64,000 bases of DNA from Ceratothoa steindachneri (GCA_963969495.1 OZ018324.1:142286355-142350354), one strand, 5' to 3'. Counted from the first letter of the stretch, positions 1 to 12,690 are shown. Notes: generated from the sequence alone by a model not told the origin. Translations and numbers: made by a program.

Positions 1-669
1 GACTATCTTTTTTTCTGATCTAGCCTCGAGTAATTATTTGCAGTATGCTAAGTTATCTTGTCTAACAGCATCCATAATTATTTAGATTTGAAATGTGTAA
101 ATGTTGAGGTTGCCATCTGACCCAGAAACGAAATTTTTTCTTGAACTTGCCTATATGTTACGCTAAAATAAATTTAATACAATATTTTGAGATGGATAGC
201 GAAAATTTCAGACTTTATAATTATGAAGATGTCTTTCATTATCATGAGACGTTCGTTTTAGGCATAAAATTACGCCTATATTTTTCCCTTTAGACCTGTT
301 CTTATTAAAGTCTTTATAGCCAGCTAAGTTATTATCTCCGCTCAGGTCGATTTTAGCACTTTTCAACTCTCTGCCTGAGTATAATGAGATCCAAAACCTC
401 TCCCACACCAAAACCATTTAATTTATTTATCGTGACTCTCAGAGTGCAAACGTTCTTCTAAAAACATGAAAAGTGTCGTGTTAAAATTTAGAATTTAATT
501 ATGTCCATGATTACTACATTGTTGCAAAAAGCACAGTTTTATCTTTCTCCAGTCTCAGTTATATCAGTGTTGCTAAATCCATAAAAATTTCGTAAAATTC
601 TAAATCGATTTTTCTCTTGATGCTTTACCGATCCAGCATTGCAGAAAAACTGTAATTGCTATGGCTGAG
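1..669. other. Unassigned AT-rich sequence
   Basis: No open frame here resembles a known protein and no RNA gene is visible. Short open frames are compatible with chance. Confidence 0.5.
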
Positions 670-1038
670 TGTCGTATAATCGTATTGTATTTGTTGTTTT
701 AAGGAAGCCGGTCTGATCCTATTAATTAGGAAAGACAACAATACTTCAATATTGGCTAGTGGACTTTTTAATTACCTTATTGTTGAGAGAGAGTCACAGC
801 ATTTAATTCATTTTAAGGGAAATAGCTCGTTTAACACGTAAAGGATCCATTAAAACACCAGAATTATCGCAAAATAAGCATATATTTTAACTTTATCGAT
901 TAACTACAAAAAAAAAAATATATTTATAATCACCTAATAAGTTTAACGAGGTTAACCATACTTAAAACTGGGCCTATTATAGAATCTATTCCTTACCAAA
1001 TCTAAAAATTAGTAGGCTCCACGTAAACAAACCAATTG
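670..1038 (-). repeat. LTR, 3' copy (by gag orientation), of a short LTR element
   Basis: This block is about 90% alike by eye to 2641-3022, in the same orientation. Both begin TGTYGTATAATCGTATTG and end near CAAACCAATTG. They flank a gag-protease remnant on the minus strand, so on that strand this is the 3' LTR. No polypurine tract is visible next to it at 1039 onward; the protease remnant runs straight into the LTR, as expected if pol was deleted up to the LTR edge. This copy has a long A run near 908 followed by TATATT, while the other copy has interrupted A runs. Confidence 0.75.
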
Positions 1039-2460
1039 TCTTAGAAAGTCGTGGACGATGGCTAATTTATTTTGGTTCGGGTTTACTCGGGGCAACAACT
1101 TGTCGGATAATAATATGCACATACAGCCGATATCTCTGACTAAAGTGGATACTCGGCACCCGTCAACAGTGCCATCTTCGAATTTTAAGGCGCCTGGCAA
1201 ACTTTTGTTAAATAGAAGGTTTACCTGTTGTTGTGGGACTTGGAAGATGAAGGAAGCACCAGATTTTCCGGCCGGGAGCGTGGCAGTCAGTTTTTGCACC
1301 TGTTGCTTCGAGGTCTCACTCAGTCAGGAGTTTTGTGGGCACTGGAAACTCAGGTGACCTACTATCCCCTGGGTATAACAAGTAACGGGCTTCCTGAAAT
1401 AAGCGCGGGTATTAGAGTATGATCCTTGGGGAACCCTAACCTCTTTTGGAATTTTTGCTCCTCTAAAACTTGGCTTATAAGTTCCTTTTGGGGCTGAGAA
1501 CTTAAAGAGCTTCTTCTACAAATGCCTTGGTGGTGGCCCATTTTTCTTTGGGGAGGGATCTTTCTCTTTTTTGTACTCCCTCGGATATAAACGCTGACTT
1601 AACGCGTGGAGGTCAGCCTCTTCCAGACACTTGTTGAAAGTAGAAGCTTTTCGCTCCTTAAAAATGCACAGATTTCCTAGGATAGTGTGCTTTGTAACTA
1701 AACTCTAAGAATGAAGTCAACGATCGAGGCGACTTTGTTTTCTAACCCTTCCTACTCCATCCAAAACTGTAGGCTTCGACGAAGCTCAAAGCCAAAATAT
1801 TTTTATGTTTGTCCAGGTCTTATACGGGCCTGCCTGAACCTTATCCTATATTCTTCCGGGTTGAGGTTTGTTGCTGAGAGACTTTCGGGTTCGAGAGTGG
1901 AATAGTCCACAGTCGCGTCAGGAAAGGTAGAGATACAAATATCTCTCTCGTTTGTCAATTGAGTAGGAGAAACAGTCTGGCGACCCCATCTTCTCCTAGG
2001 TTCCAATTATTGACTTCGAATATTTTCTCAAAATGGGACAGATATGAGCATAAATCTTCTTCGTCCCTGTACTCCGGGAGTTTCATGCTGGCCGCTGGTG
2101 ACACTCTTGTTTTGGATGTCACTGACTGCACCTCTCAGTTGTCTTTGATAAGAGCTCTTTCGTGTCCCCTTATATTCTCTTTTTCTTCAGCTTTCAGTTT
2201 CATCTTACGTTCTTCGGCTTCTAGTTTTATCTTTTTTTCTTCGGCTTCCAGTTTCATCTTTCTTTCTTCGGCTTCTAATTTCATCTTACGTTCTTGCCTT
2301 CTTTAATCTCTTTTGTTTATACCTTTCTCCAAGATATAGGAGCTCATCTCGGAACATTGTAGTCCAAGGCTTTTACCTTGCTTCCGATAAAGGTCAAACG
2401 ATGCCATCGCGCTTATGTCAGTCATCTACTTTGTTGTGAATCGAGCTTGACCTACTCCAC
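1039..2460 (-). pseudogene. gag: Gag-protease remnant of a Ty3/Gypsy-type retrotransposon
   Basis: Read on the minus strand this gives a charged coiled-coil N-terminus, then a core around LPEYRDEEDLCSYLSHFEK at about 2090-2030, then a zinc-knuckle region near 1375 (CYTQGIVGHLSFQC) and a protease-like tail (LPGALKFEDGTVDGCRVSTL) near 1150. In the knuckle the second Cys of CX2CX4HX4C is Gln. Several stops and frameshifts break the frame. The same domains occur at 13.96-14.70 kb and 58.4-59.6 kb on the plus strand, so three diverged copies of one gag family exist here. Gag would form the particle and protease would process it. Pol is absent. The coding function is lost; the family assignment rests on the knuckle and on likeness to the other two copies. 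Confidence 0.75.
2188..2297 (-). repeat. 27-bp in-frame tandem repeat in gag coiled coil
   Basis: Four near-identical 27-bp units on the minus strand encode repeats of the type MKLEAEERK, giving a highly charged helical segment. The Gag copy at 58.48 kb has a similar Lys/Arg/Glu-rich stretch, though without the clean DNA repeat. Confidence 0.7.
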
Positions 2461-2627
2461 CACCGAAACTTACCACTTGGCCTAACAATTAACTTTAGAT
2501 AGTTTCTACACATGACTTTACTAATTTTCCACTCGTCAATTATTCTATTATTCCTGGTATTCCTTTTACGTTTTTGCTCTCCCTTAATTAGACGCTGCTG
2601 GGTTCTTTCTAATAAAAACCTACAGAC

Positions 2628-2637
2628 CTGACACCAC
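2628..2637 (-). promoter_or_regulatory. Primer-binding site of the short LTR element
   Basis: On the minus strand the sequence three bases beyond the LTR edge at 2641 reads TGGTGTCAGG. TGG followed by a tRNA 3'-end complement at this distance is the expected place for a reverse-transcription primer site. It confirms that the element is read on the minus strand and that 2641-3022 is its 5' LTR. The tRNA is not identified. Confidence 0.65.
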
Positions 2638-2640
2638 TTT

Positions 2641-3022
2641 TGTTGTATAATCGTATTGTATTTGTTGGTATAAGGAAGCTGGTCTGATCCTATTAATTAG
2701 GAAAGACAACAATACTTGAATATTGGTTCAGTGGACTTTTTAATTACGTTATTGTTGAGAGAGTGTCACAGTGTTTAATTCGTTTTAAGGAGAGAGAGAG
2801 CTTGTTAACAACGTAGAGGATCCATTGAAACACCAGAATTATCCCAAAATAAACATATATTTTAAATTTATTCATTAACTACAAAAAAAACACAGAAAAA
2901 TATTTAGATTCACCTAATAAGATTAACGAGGTTAACCATACTTAATACTGGGCCTATTATAGAAATCTATTCTGGACCAAATCTAAAAATTAGTAGGCTC
3001 CACGTAAACAAACCAATTGACA
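2641..3022 (-). repeat. LTR, 5' copy (by gag orientation), of a short LTR element
   Basis: This is the partner of 670-1038. It begins TGTTGTATAATCG and ends CCAATTGACA, so it has TG...CA ends. The primer site follows it on the minus strand. No clear target duplication was found outside the two LTRs. Confidence 0.75.
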
Positions 3023-3486
3023 ATTAGTTATTTTATAGTGACCCTTTTAGATTAGCGTTAAACATCAAATTAAATTACAATCTTCCACTAGTAAATATGA
3101 CGGGGTTCACGCACAATTGTTTCTACTTCATTTAATTTGAGTACCGTAATAAACTCACACTAACGCAATACGAATATAAATGGTCATTCTAACTCACATG
3201 CCGGATGTCATTAGATGACTTTTCTCGTGCTTTGGGGTGTTGGAGCGGCTGATGGTAGATTTTTTTCGAAATGAAATGGAGGTAAGGGAATACGATGTCT
3301 AATTCTTCCGTCTTAAGCTCGCCATTTGAAAGTCACTCGAGGATAACTGGTTCTTCTATTATTTCACTTGCAAAATTCCTGTTTGGGTCTAGCAATATTA
3401 GTCCTGCTAAGCTTCTTACTAAGCCTGTGTAGGATGATTCGGGCTGGCACCGAAATAATCCTTCTTCTCTTGCGGTCGAAATTCCT
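3023..3486. other. Unassigned sequence
   Basis: No gene recognised. Confidence 0.4.
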
Positions 3487-3790
3487 AGTTTGGTACTAGG
3501 AATGGTAATACAGTCAGACTTCTTTTAAGTCTGTAAATGATAGTAGGTCTGATACCGATACAAAACGTGACGTTTTAAGGTAATTCGACACTAGGTGAAG
3601 GATCGATCTTCTCAAACTGATTCCTTATCGACTCTCCTCGAATAATCTTGTTTCTCTTACTGCCTAAATTTCTGGTTTGGCACTAGGAATGGTAATACAG
3701 TTAAGCTGCTTTTAAGTCTGTAAATGATAGAAAGACCTAGTACTGATACAAAACGTGACGTTTTAAGTTAATTCGACACTGGGTGAAACC
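3487..3790 (+). repeat. Two-copy tandem repeat, period about 186 bp
   Basis: The block with GGTACTAGGAATGGTAATAC (3492) recurs with few changes at 3679. Both copies continue through TTTTAAGTCTGTAAATGATA and CAAAACGTGACGTTTTAAG. Each copy contains the small palindrome AAACGTGACGTTT. No coding frame is conserved between them. Confidence 0.7.
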
Positions 3791-4347
3791 AAATCGGGAA
3801 GAGAGAGGGGTGAGGAGCGTGGCAACGCGGTGCCCCAGTCGGCTTGTTAATTAGAGATACCACCAACCATCACCATCCTTGCTGTTCCTTTTGACTGGCA
3901 AGGCTTTTTGTCAATTTAATCACGGGCCTCCGGATATCGTAGGTAATTGGATCCTTTGCACGCTGTTTAAGGGCCTTTGGTGGTCAACTGAGCACAGCCG
4001 CTCGCCAGCTAGCGTTCCTAGGAGTTTCCCTATGTGGCTCGATTCTTTTGCTTTCTCTGCAAGGGGAAGGGCGTTAATTTATACGTCCGCCTGGCTCTTC
4101 GGGAGGCTTATGTTAAAATTCCTCTATACCGAGATTTGTGATCTTTTTCCAGTTAAATTTTATGTCTGAATTGAAGATTTTCGTTATCCTCTGCATTTTC
4201 TAATGTTAAAGGATTAGATGGCTTGTTTCCAATTCTGAATTGCCTGAAATTGACCTACTCTCCTATAGAGGTGCGAATCTCATCATGGAATCCATAGCAC
4301 TTTTTCTATTTTTTGTCACCTTCTCATGTTTTACTTTAAGGGAAGTT

Positions 4348-4379
<32 letters not shown>

Positions 4380-5230
4380 CTTTGATAGCATTTTCATTTT
4401 CTCCGTCTTGTTGTTCCTCAGTCGTTGCTTCATTGTTTTCTGTATTCCCTTATTTTACTCTTATTGTTTCATCATTTTCAATAAAGGGGTGTATCAAGGA
4501 ACTACAACTTTTTCGTCTCATTCTCTTCCCCACACTGAGAAAGGTTGCAAACGTTCTTAGTTTGCTACTATTCTTGTAGTGAACTTTTATGATGCAATTT
4601 AACCAACGCTTGAAGATCAGTTATGAACTTTAGGTGCAGTTTCCTTGACTTTAATTAATTCTCTCCTTTAAGAGTAAGCCTTGGACATGTTGCATAATGT
4701 TCCCTTTATTCGTTTTACATTCTTTCCATTCATGGCATTTTTTAACATTCTAAGTATATACATTCAATTTTGGGGACTCATTTTGAGAGATATTCCTCCA
4801 TAGCAAAGCTTTGGAAAAATATTTGAATATTAATATTTTCTCTATCTATGAGCTCTATAAAGAGCTGCATGGTGAAAATTGATTCTTCATTTGCGCTAAT
4901 TTTTAACTCCCCTTTATGTAGTAGCAAACATGGTTTTGAATATTAGGCTATTATATCCATGTTTGATCACGCCAATATTTTTTCGAACCGTCGTAGTTAT
5001 TTTCATTTTATTTCCTCATCTATTCATTCTAATTGTGGCTAATAGAGTTGTCTACGTTTTGCAAATCAAGTTTCTATTTGTAGTGATCCTGTTGGGGGGG
5101 ACAATTTTCTATATTTTTTCATTTTCTTTAGTCACAAAATTCCTTCCCAATAGACGAGTTTCTACACCTTTTTTACTGATGTTGCTTGTACCTATGAACC
5201 GAAATTTAATGTCTATACTTTTGAAGAGCG
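3791..5230. other. Unassigned sequence with a short (AT)n tract
   Basis: A 96-codon plus-strand frame at 3879-4169 lies in slightly less AT-rich DNA but matches nothing I recognise. An (AT)n tract sits at 4351-4379. The other frames are low-complexity and hydrophobic, typical of AT-rich noncoding DNA. Confidence 0.4.
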
Positions 5231-6150
5231 TTAATTTAAATTGAGTTTTTCGATGCCTCTGCAATAAAAATCTTTGTACTCTGACTCGAAGGATTCGTCT
5301 AACCAGGTTCTTAATTCCACATCAGTATTGAACGAAACGCCGCGCAAATTGTTGGAGAGCGACGGGAACAGATGGAAATCCGATGAAGCCAAGTCTGACT
5401 AATATGGAGGATGCGGCAGGATTTCCCAATTAAGCGTTTAGAAGCGTCTTTTGTCATATTGAAAATGTGAGGACGAGCTTTTTCGTTTTACAGAACTACT
5501 CCATAAAGTCGATGAGGTTGCTTTTCGCGAATAGCTTCGGCGAGTTGATACATTTGTTGAACGTAGAGTTCTGCAGTGACAATCTCGTTGTTCGCAAGGA
5601 GCTCATAAGAAATGATGCCCTTACAATCCTACCACACACACAACATTGTCTTTCGTGGATGAAGTCCTTGCTTTAATCGCGGAAGTGTTTTTGGGGGGGC
5701 TAAGCCATTGTTTTCGATGGTCCATGTCGATATAAACACACCACTTTTCGTCGCTAGTGATGATGCGGTGAAGAACCGCATCAAAGTGTGCGGAACCCAT
5801 TCACTGAGTTTTTGAACTTACTCAATCGAATGAAGGTGATTCCCCTACAGTTTTCCGATCACACGCCAATTGTACAGCCAATTCTCTAGTCGATTGACGA
5901 GGATTTTTATAAAGAAGGTCGTTCAATCGATCTTCATCCAACTTAATGGGCCAACCAGAACGTTCTTCGTCATTAAGATTGAAATGACCGTTTTTGAAAC
6001 GTGAAAACTACCATTGAGCTGTCCTTTCTGATAAAACATTTTCTCCGTACACAGCAAAAATATCGCAAAGAGCGTTGGCTGCGTTTGCATTGTTCCCGTC
6101 TCGATTGAAAATGAATAACAAGTGTCAAAGATGTGCTTTTCTTTCAACAT
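5231..6150 (-). pseudogene. mariner transposase, degenerate
   Basis: Read on the minus strand from about 6150, frames give an N-terminal helix-turn-helix region (FNLNDEERSGWPIKLDEDR, then NPRQSTRELAVQLACDRKTV). Next comes the catalytic block SDEKWCVYIDMDHRKQWLSP, and finally DLASSDFHLFPSLSNNLRG ahead of a terminal TAA at 5231-5233. The GDEKW-like block and the DxxxSDFHLFPSL block are the marks of the mariner family (D,D34D). The enzyme would cut and paste its element at TA sites. Several frameshifts and stops, including one replacing the second Trp of QWWFSRF, show it is dead. I could not place the roughly 30-bp terminal inverted repeats. The length (about 307 codon equivalents) is slightly short of the usual 345 because of internal deletions. 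Confidence 0.9.
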
Positions 6151-7792
6151 GACATTCCGTTTTGAGGGTCCAGAACAAAAATTAAATTAACACAACTTTT
6201 AAATAAACCGCAATGATTTATTATTGAACTTACGGACGTAGCCTAAGCAAAAGCCTAATAGTGTACGCTGTTAAGAGACGTAGCCTAACCTTTTCAAATT
6301 TTGCTCTCATTATTTATTATTGTTTCTTAATATGTGCACAAATCACGTGAACAAACCTTAAATTAACCAAACATTAAAAAAAACGCAAGAAATTATTCCT
6401 CAACCTAATACAAAACAATATGCACTAAAAACATCTAAAATCTCCTAGTATGCATATATTAGAAAACTTTAAAACAAACAATCTATTAATAAAAAAATTA
6501 TATCGTAGCTCAGCCATCAAATTTGGTCAACAAATTTCAATAACCTTATCATAACGACTAAACGATTTATCGCAATAATTTTTAAATCCTTATTGTCACC
6601 ACTTTTTGTAAAATCGTGACCATGTGCTTGCCATAAGGTGCCTTTAACTTCACTATGGCAAAAACAAATCCAAGAAATTACATGAAAGCATCGCTTGGAA
6701 AATTTCACCATCTTCCAGAACAACTCGTATACACTTCACCTGAATATTATGAAATTGCATTTAATGTATGTGGAACTTGAGCTTACCACATATTGCTGGA
6801 TTCCACTTTGATTTTGCACCTCTTTTTTAAAATGCTGAAAATAACTCACATGTCCCCTTATAAATGGCAGACCTAAAGACTTTTGGAAAAATAGATCTAA
6901 TTCTGATAGAAGGGGACTGTTATAGCTATCTGATCCAATGCATGTTGTTCCAAGATCAAGAGATATCAATTGCAAAGGGTACAGTTTGGAGAAACCAAAT
7001 TGATAAGCAAAGCAGGATGAAACATTGCGATCCCAGGTTTAGGAATACCTGAAATGAAGAAAAGCCGCAATTCACCTGCAGCTACAAAAAGGAAAGTGTC
7101 AGGAATATCTGACCAAATATCTCCATAGCATTAAACCTATGGTTATAAGGAAGAAATACCAATGCTTAAAAGAAGAGAATGATTTACATTCCAATGATCA
7201 ATTCCCCTAAAGCTTGAGGTTATATTGTCAAGAATAGCTAAAATATTAAACGCCGAAACAAGAAAATAAGACTCAACGAAAAATATAAAATATAAGAACA
7301 TAGGAAAGCAAAAGGGTAAATCTAAATTAGTAAGTGAGGAAAATAAATAAGTAAAACGAAATAGAAATAAAGAGATTAAACAAAAAGCAGAATACAAAGA
7401 ACATGAAACCGAAGAAAGATACGAATTACAACGTACAACGTGTATAAGCAAACATGGCAAACTAACAGTGAACTCAGCAAACAAAACGAACCGAACTAAC
7501 ATTGGCAGAACCAAGTACTGGTAAATTTCCATACACATACCAAAATGATAAAATATCTTTCTCCTTTAGTTATTCTATTTTTTTCTATTTACCTCATATA
7601 TTCAGCAGCAGATTGGAGACTGGCAAGCCCAATGTGAATTATACCTCAATCAATTCCTAGCTCTACTTTCTAAAGCTCACGTCTAAACAAGAGTATTTAT
7701 TTCTTATGAATTTTGATTACACTCAAATTCCCATTTCCACATGGCATTTAACAATTCCATCCGTCGTATTTAAAATAGCAAAACGATACTCA
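6151..7792. other. Unassigned AT-rich sequence
   Basis: No gene recognised. A local duplication of GACGTAGCCTAA occurs at about 6235 and 6280. Minus-strand frame 7143-7538 is hydrophobic, made of purine-rich DNA read in reverse, and looks fortuitous. Confidence 0.4.
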
Positions 7793-7798
7793 TATATA

Positions 7799-7855
<57 letters not shown>

Positions 7856-7858
7856 CTA
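7793..7858. repeat. (AT)n microsatellite
   Basis: Nearly pure AT dinucleotide tract of about 65 bp. Confidence 0.95.
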
Positions 7859-9707
7859 TATGGAACAATACCTTATTCTCATTTATACAATTTTTTATTC
7901 GTTATTTGTTATTTTTAGTTCTCATAGTAATATATCCTAGATATACTTGTACATATGAAAGTTTTCGATACTCAACTCACACTTAGGTACTCAACTTTTA
8001 CTACTGGTGTGAAACCTTGTCTGTGTGAGCAGGTGTGTTTGAATCCACTATGCCATTATCTTAATTTCATAACAATTAATCATACTGGTACCTCACTATT
8101 ATTTTGCTTCTTGAACAGCTGGACAATAACGGACTACGTTTAGATTTAATCACACAAGCATACTTTGAAAATAGATCTTACAATTAATCATATATGGTTA
8201 AGCCCAGTAGGGTATGCAAGCAGCAAAAAACTCGCACCAATAGAGATATTATTAAGCTATTCATGCTTAAATTTGGCAGTCTGAACAAACAATTAGCTCC
8301 ACACCCTTAAACTTCATTCATTACAACACAATAAATTGCATTTCAAATCTTCTATATTTTATTTTTATAACAAAAACTATATTTTCTTCTTAAATAATCT
8401 TATTCTTCTATAACAATGGTAAACGAAGCCGAAAACCTTTTTGTAACTTCTCGGATGTGAACGACTTGCGATGTCACTAAACCAAATTGGAATAAAAGAA
8501 AACACCTCAAATATTAAAAGTTTGAGCGATGTTAAAAATGAATTGCCAGAAGTTATTTACGTCTTCCATCTATCTCGAGTATTGTTTGACATACAAATCC
8601 ACATTATCCATCAATTAAATGACGTTTGTACGTGTGGCTAACCCTGAGTGTATTTTTCTAATAATGTTGTTGTAGCTTCTGCTTAACATTACTGCTTAAT
8701 CCTATCTAACGCATAATTTGAATCGTGTTTTCATGTTATTCATTATTCTAGTCTAATTCCTCTTATGATTCTTGTATAAATGCTAGTTAATTTCAAGTGA
8801 ATGAATGTCTATTGTTTGATGTGAAATATTGTCTCTACAAAGATAATAAAATTGTCGCTTTTATGTTTTCCGTTAATAGAGTCGTTTATTGTTTTGCAGC
8901 ATCGCATAAGAACTATATTTATATTCCTAGTAATAAAGATACTCAGAAAACTCTATTGTATAAAAGAGTCATTTTTCTTGAGAAGTTTAGATGAAAAATA
9001 CATAGTTATTTAATGAATTTTTTTAAAAAATGAATTTTTAGATTCATGGGCAATCTGGTGTCCTTTCAGAATTTATAATAGCAAATTGAAAGAGTTTTAA
9101 ACAATGGAGGGGCAACGAACTAAACAAATCATGCAAACGAGTAAATAAATAGATGACTTCACCCTCCATAGTGGTGGCATATATTAACTATATATATTAT
9201 TGAAAGAAATCAATAGCGAGTTAAAGTATATGATAGTGAAACCAATCAATGTATATGGGCATAGAATATATTTATGAGACCAGTTAACCAGTCGTATACT
9301 AAAAATGGAATGGACACAAAATCCCGACCAAAGAAAAAAATGGTGAAAAGGGTCATTAATCAAAGTGTGTGGTTCTAAGATCATGAAAATACTGTTTAGT
9401 GTTATGTTCCAGGAATATGAGCTACATTTATATTGCCTGTAAGAAGGATTAAAATTTGGAATGTTCAAATTAAAAGCGATTCTACAATTTGTTCTTTACA
9501 GAAATCTTTACAATGGTATATTATTTGGGCCTTTGAATAATCTATTTCATATTAGTAATTGCTACTGTGGTTAAAAATACTGGATGTACTACTACCTCTG
9601 CTGACATCAACTTTATGTTCATATATTCGTTTTAAGTCGTGTGCAACTCTATATCTCACCATGTTGGTCGGTCGGTCCATCGTTCCCCGTTTTGTGTTTT
9701 GTGGTTT
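7859..9707. other. Unassigned AT-rich sequence
   Basis: No gene, RNA gene or repeat recognised. Confidence 0.4.
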
Positions 9708-10080
9708 TTGTAATAAATAACATTGTAACTATTCGGCATATTCTAACGAAATTTAAAACCCTTATGTTGTTTAACATACATACTAATGATATAATTACCA
9801 AGATCCTCTCAAGGTTAGGACGGGAATTATATTGGCTCTGTAATAACATCATAACTATTTAGCCTATTCTAATTAAATTTAAAACGCTCATGTTCTTTTA
9901 CATTCTCTTTCTAATAATATAATTGACAAAGTTCTCCTAAGTTTAGCCGGGGAAATATTTGGCAATAACATCTTAACTATTCGACCGATTCTAACTAAAT
10001 TAGAAACTTAGGTTGTTTTACATACTTTCGAATGATATAATTACCAAAGTCCTTTCTAATATAGCCCGGAAATTATATTG
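9708..10080 (+). repeat. Three-copy degenerate tandem repeat, period about 122-131 bp
   Basis: Units begin near 9708, 9839 and 9961. Each has TAATAACAT..TAACTATT, TTCTAA, AATTTAAAAC, TTTTACATA and a GATATAATTACCAA block, ending with GGAAATTATATTG. The array stops exactly where the LTR starts at 10081. Confidence 0.75.
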
Positions 10081-10106
10081 TGTCAAAGATGAGAGAAATC
10101 GAGATC

Positions 10107-10152
<46 letters not shown>

Positions 10153-10640
10153 GGGTAAGACAGAAAAAAACCGCGATCGGCTTCTTTTTGAGGTAACTTC
10201 CGTTTGATAAGACGCCCCATAGCGAGCCTAATTGTAACAACGAAAGATTCTGTGAGATGGAGTGAAGTTCTACATTCACTCCTGGCGCCCGTGTTTATAT
10301 AAAGTAAAATCTATTTTGGTAAAATTCACTTCAGGGGGACCCGTATTAATAGTTTAGTCTTGGCCTGGAGACGCAGAAAAATTCTTTTCCTTGGCCTCCC
10401 TTACCCCAAGAGCCCGAAGAAAATAAAATTTAATAAGAAGAAATAAGAACTGGAAACGAGGAGACTTCCACACTGCTGTATTCAACTTAGCTTATCCGCG
10501 GCGAAATACTCCCTCGATTCTTACATTCGAGGAAGCAGTGGTTGTTAGAAGACAGGTTGTATTCTCCTTCATAACTTTAATCAGGCAGAGTAATAATCAG
10601 CCAAGTGCAAACCAAACCCAGCTGTCAAAACGCAATCGAG
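10081..10640 (+). repeat. LTR, 5' copy, of the large Gypsy-type element
   Basis: It starts TGTCAAAGATGAGAGAAAT, has a (GA)n run at 10111-10151, and matches 18978-19533 through GTTTGATAAGACGCC and AAGTGCAAACC to CAATCGAG. Shared sequence is about 560 bp. The other copy is preceded by a polypurine tract, so this one is inferred to be the 5' LTR. No standard primer site follows it, so it could instead be a solo copy. Confidence 0.7.
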
Positions 10641-10800
10641 CTAGACGCTCATATCCCCACCCCCCCCAAGCCTTCCTCTAGGGTACAAAAATCCTCGAGC
10701 GGCAGATCCACCCAGAAAGGTGTACCTTTATGTGTACGTTCTATGGGTTCCTGCCAGGCGCTGTCGTATCTAAAAATAAACCTAACCTAAGACATAGTAT

Positions 10801-10838
10801 ATAATATATTTTTATATATATATATATATATATTATAT
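10801..10838. repeat. AT-rich microsatellite
   Basis: Short imperfect (AT)n at the left base of the adjoining hairpin. Confidence 0.8.
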
Positions 10839-10857
10839 GCAAAAGAGCCCACAGGGG

Positions 10858-11207
10858 AAAAAATTACAAGGATTCCAAGTACTTTCGAATTTTATTTTGA
10901 GTTATTTATCAAGGAATAACACAACTATTGAAAATTGTAATATTTATAAGGAGGATACAGAGGAGAGGGAACACCCACAAAAAAGCAAAAAAACGAATCT
11001 ACAAAATGAAATAATATGAAATGGAAACCTTAGGAGGAGCGAAGATAAATACATATTATTTCATTTTGTTGATTGTTTTTTTTCTTTTTTTCTGGGCGTT
11101 TCCTCTCCTCTGCATCATCCTTATAAATATTACAATTTCCAATAATTCTGTTATATCTTAATAAAGAACTCAAAATAAAGTTCGAAAGTACTTTGAATCC
11201 TCGTATT
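10858..11207. repeat. Large inverted repeat (hairpin), arms about 155 bp
   Basis: Left arm 10858-11010 and right arm 11053-11207 are reverse complements with about 85-90% identity by eye, separated by a loop of about 40 bp. The left arm begins ACAAGGATTCCAAGTACTTT and the right arm ends AAAGTACTTTGAATCCTCGT. No protein frame is shared. The form suits a foldback or MITE-type element; the flanks are AT-rich and no target duplication can be defined. Confidence 0.85.
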
Positions 11208-11267
11208 ATTATTCATTTTTGAGTTTGTTGATTAATTGCTTACTTACGCGATACTTTGTGAGTTTTC

Positions 11268-11846
<579 letters not shown>

Positions 11847-11880
11847 TTCCTAGAGTCTTCGGAGATCGATTATATACTTA

Positions 11881-12183
11881 TTTAAATGTCCTGGGTGTTC
11901 CCAAGGCAAATATATCGGAAGCTCCGTGAGAACTCTGAAGGCAAAATTCTCTTCCCATATGGGTATAAGTAATAGAACCAGTTTGATACTTGAAACCAAA
12001 GAAAATTCAGCGATAAGAGATCACGTAATTAAGTGTAAAAGTGATATCTCCTTAGAAAACTTTGAAACTCTAAATTCGCATAAATGCCCTATTACCCTTC
12101 GAATCTTAGATACACTTTATATAAAACAGCTCTCCCCAAATTTAAATAATGATCTCTTGTCGGTTCCCCTCCTTGTTTGCTGA
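11881..12183 (+). pseudogene. GIY-YIG endonuclease remnant of a Penelope-like element
   Basis: The frame from TTTAAATGTCC reads FKCPGCSQGKYIGSSVRTLK, then HMGISNRTSL, then AIRDHVIKCKSDIS, LRILDTLYIKQLSPNLNN and a stop at 12181-12183. CPGC followed by a KYIGS box, and the LRILxxLYIxxLxPxLNN tail, are those of the C-terminal GIY-YIG endonuclease of Penelope-like retroelements, which nicks target DNA to prime insertion. About 100 codons are open with no internal stop, but the reverse transcriptase that should precede it is missing. The left inverted repeat stands in its place only 35 bp upstream. This is a 5'-truncated element. Confidence 0.8.
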
Positions 12184-12300
12184 ATTCGTTTGAAGGTGGG
12201 TTGTGGGGAGCAGTTTTGGTACTTTTAGTTCAGCCGGAGCACGTAACACGCTCGTTGGCAAGGTTTGCGTTTGTATATATTAGGTTTTGCCAATTTTTCC

Positions 12301-12690
12301 TTCAATTATTCGTTTAGATTCATTTTAAAACAGTTTTATATAATCATTAGATTCATAAATCAAATCTTTCCTACCTTAATAGATTTTAGCAATTATACAC
12401 TCGCTAACTAATTTAAATATATAAAATCCTTCACTAGTCTCTATTGTAAACTTGAGCCCCATTTCAAAATATTCCCATTAACTCTAAATTTGCAATTCAA
12501 AGCTAATACTAGCTAGTAAAGTTCTAGATATACATTTAGCAGTGTGCTCTTTAAACAGTACAAAATATTTGGTTTCGTTTATTTGTATTTTACGCGGAAG
12601 AAGCTGACCGTATTGTGGTCGAAACGTTGCGGGTAAATAAAAAGGATGATACCAGCTATTTTCCTCGCCTCGGGATTTCTGTTAAACATT
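12301..12690 (-). repeat. Right inverted terminal repeat of Penelope-like element
   Basis: Partner of the arm at 11453-11846. It ends TTTCTGTTAAACATT. The DNA between the arms holds only the endonuclease remnant. Confidence 0.8.
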
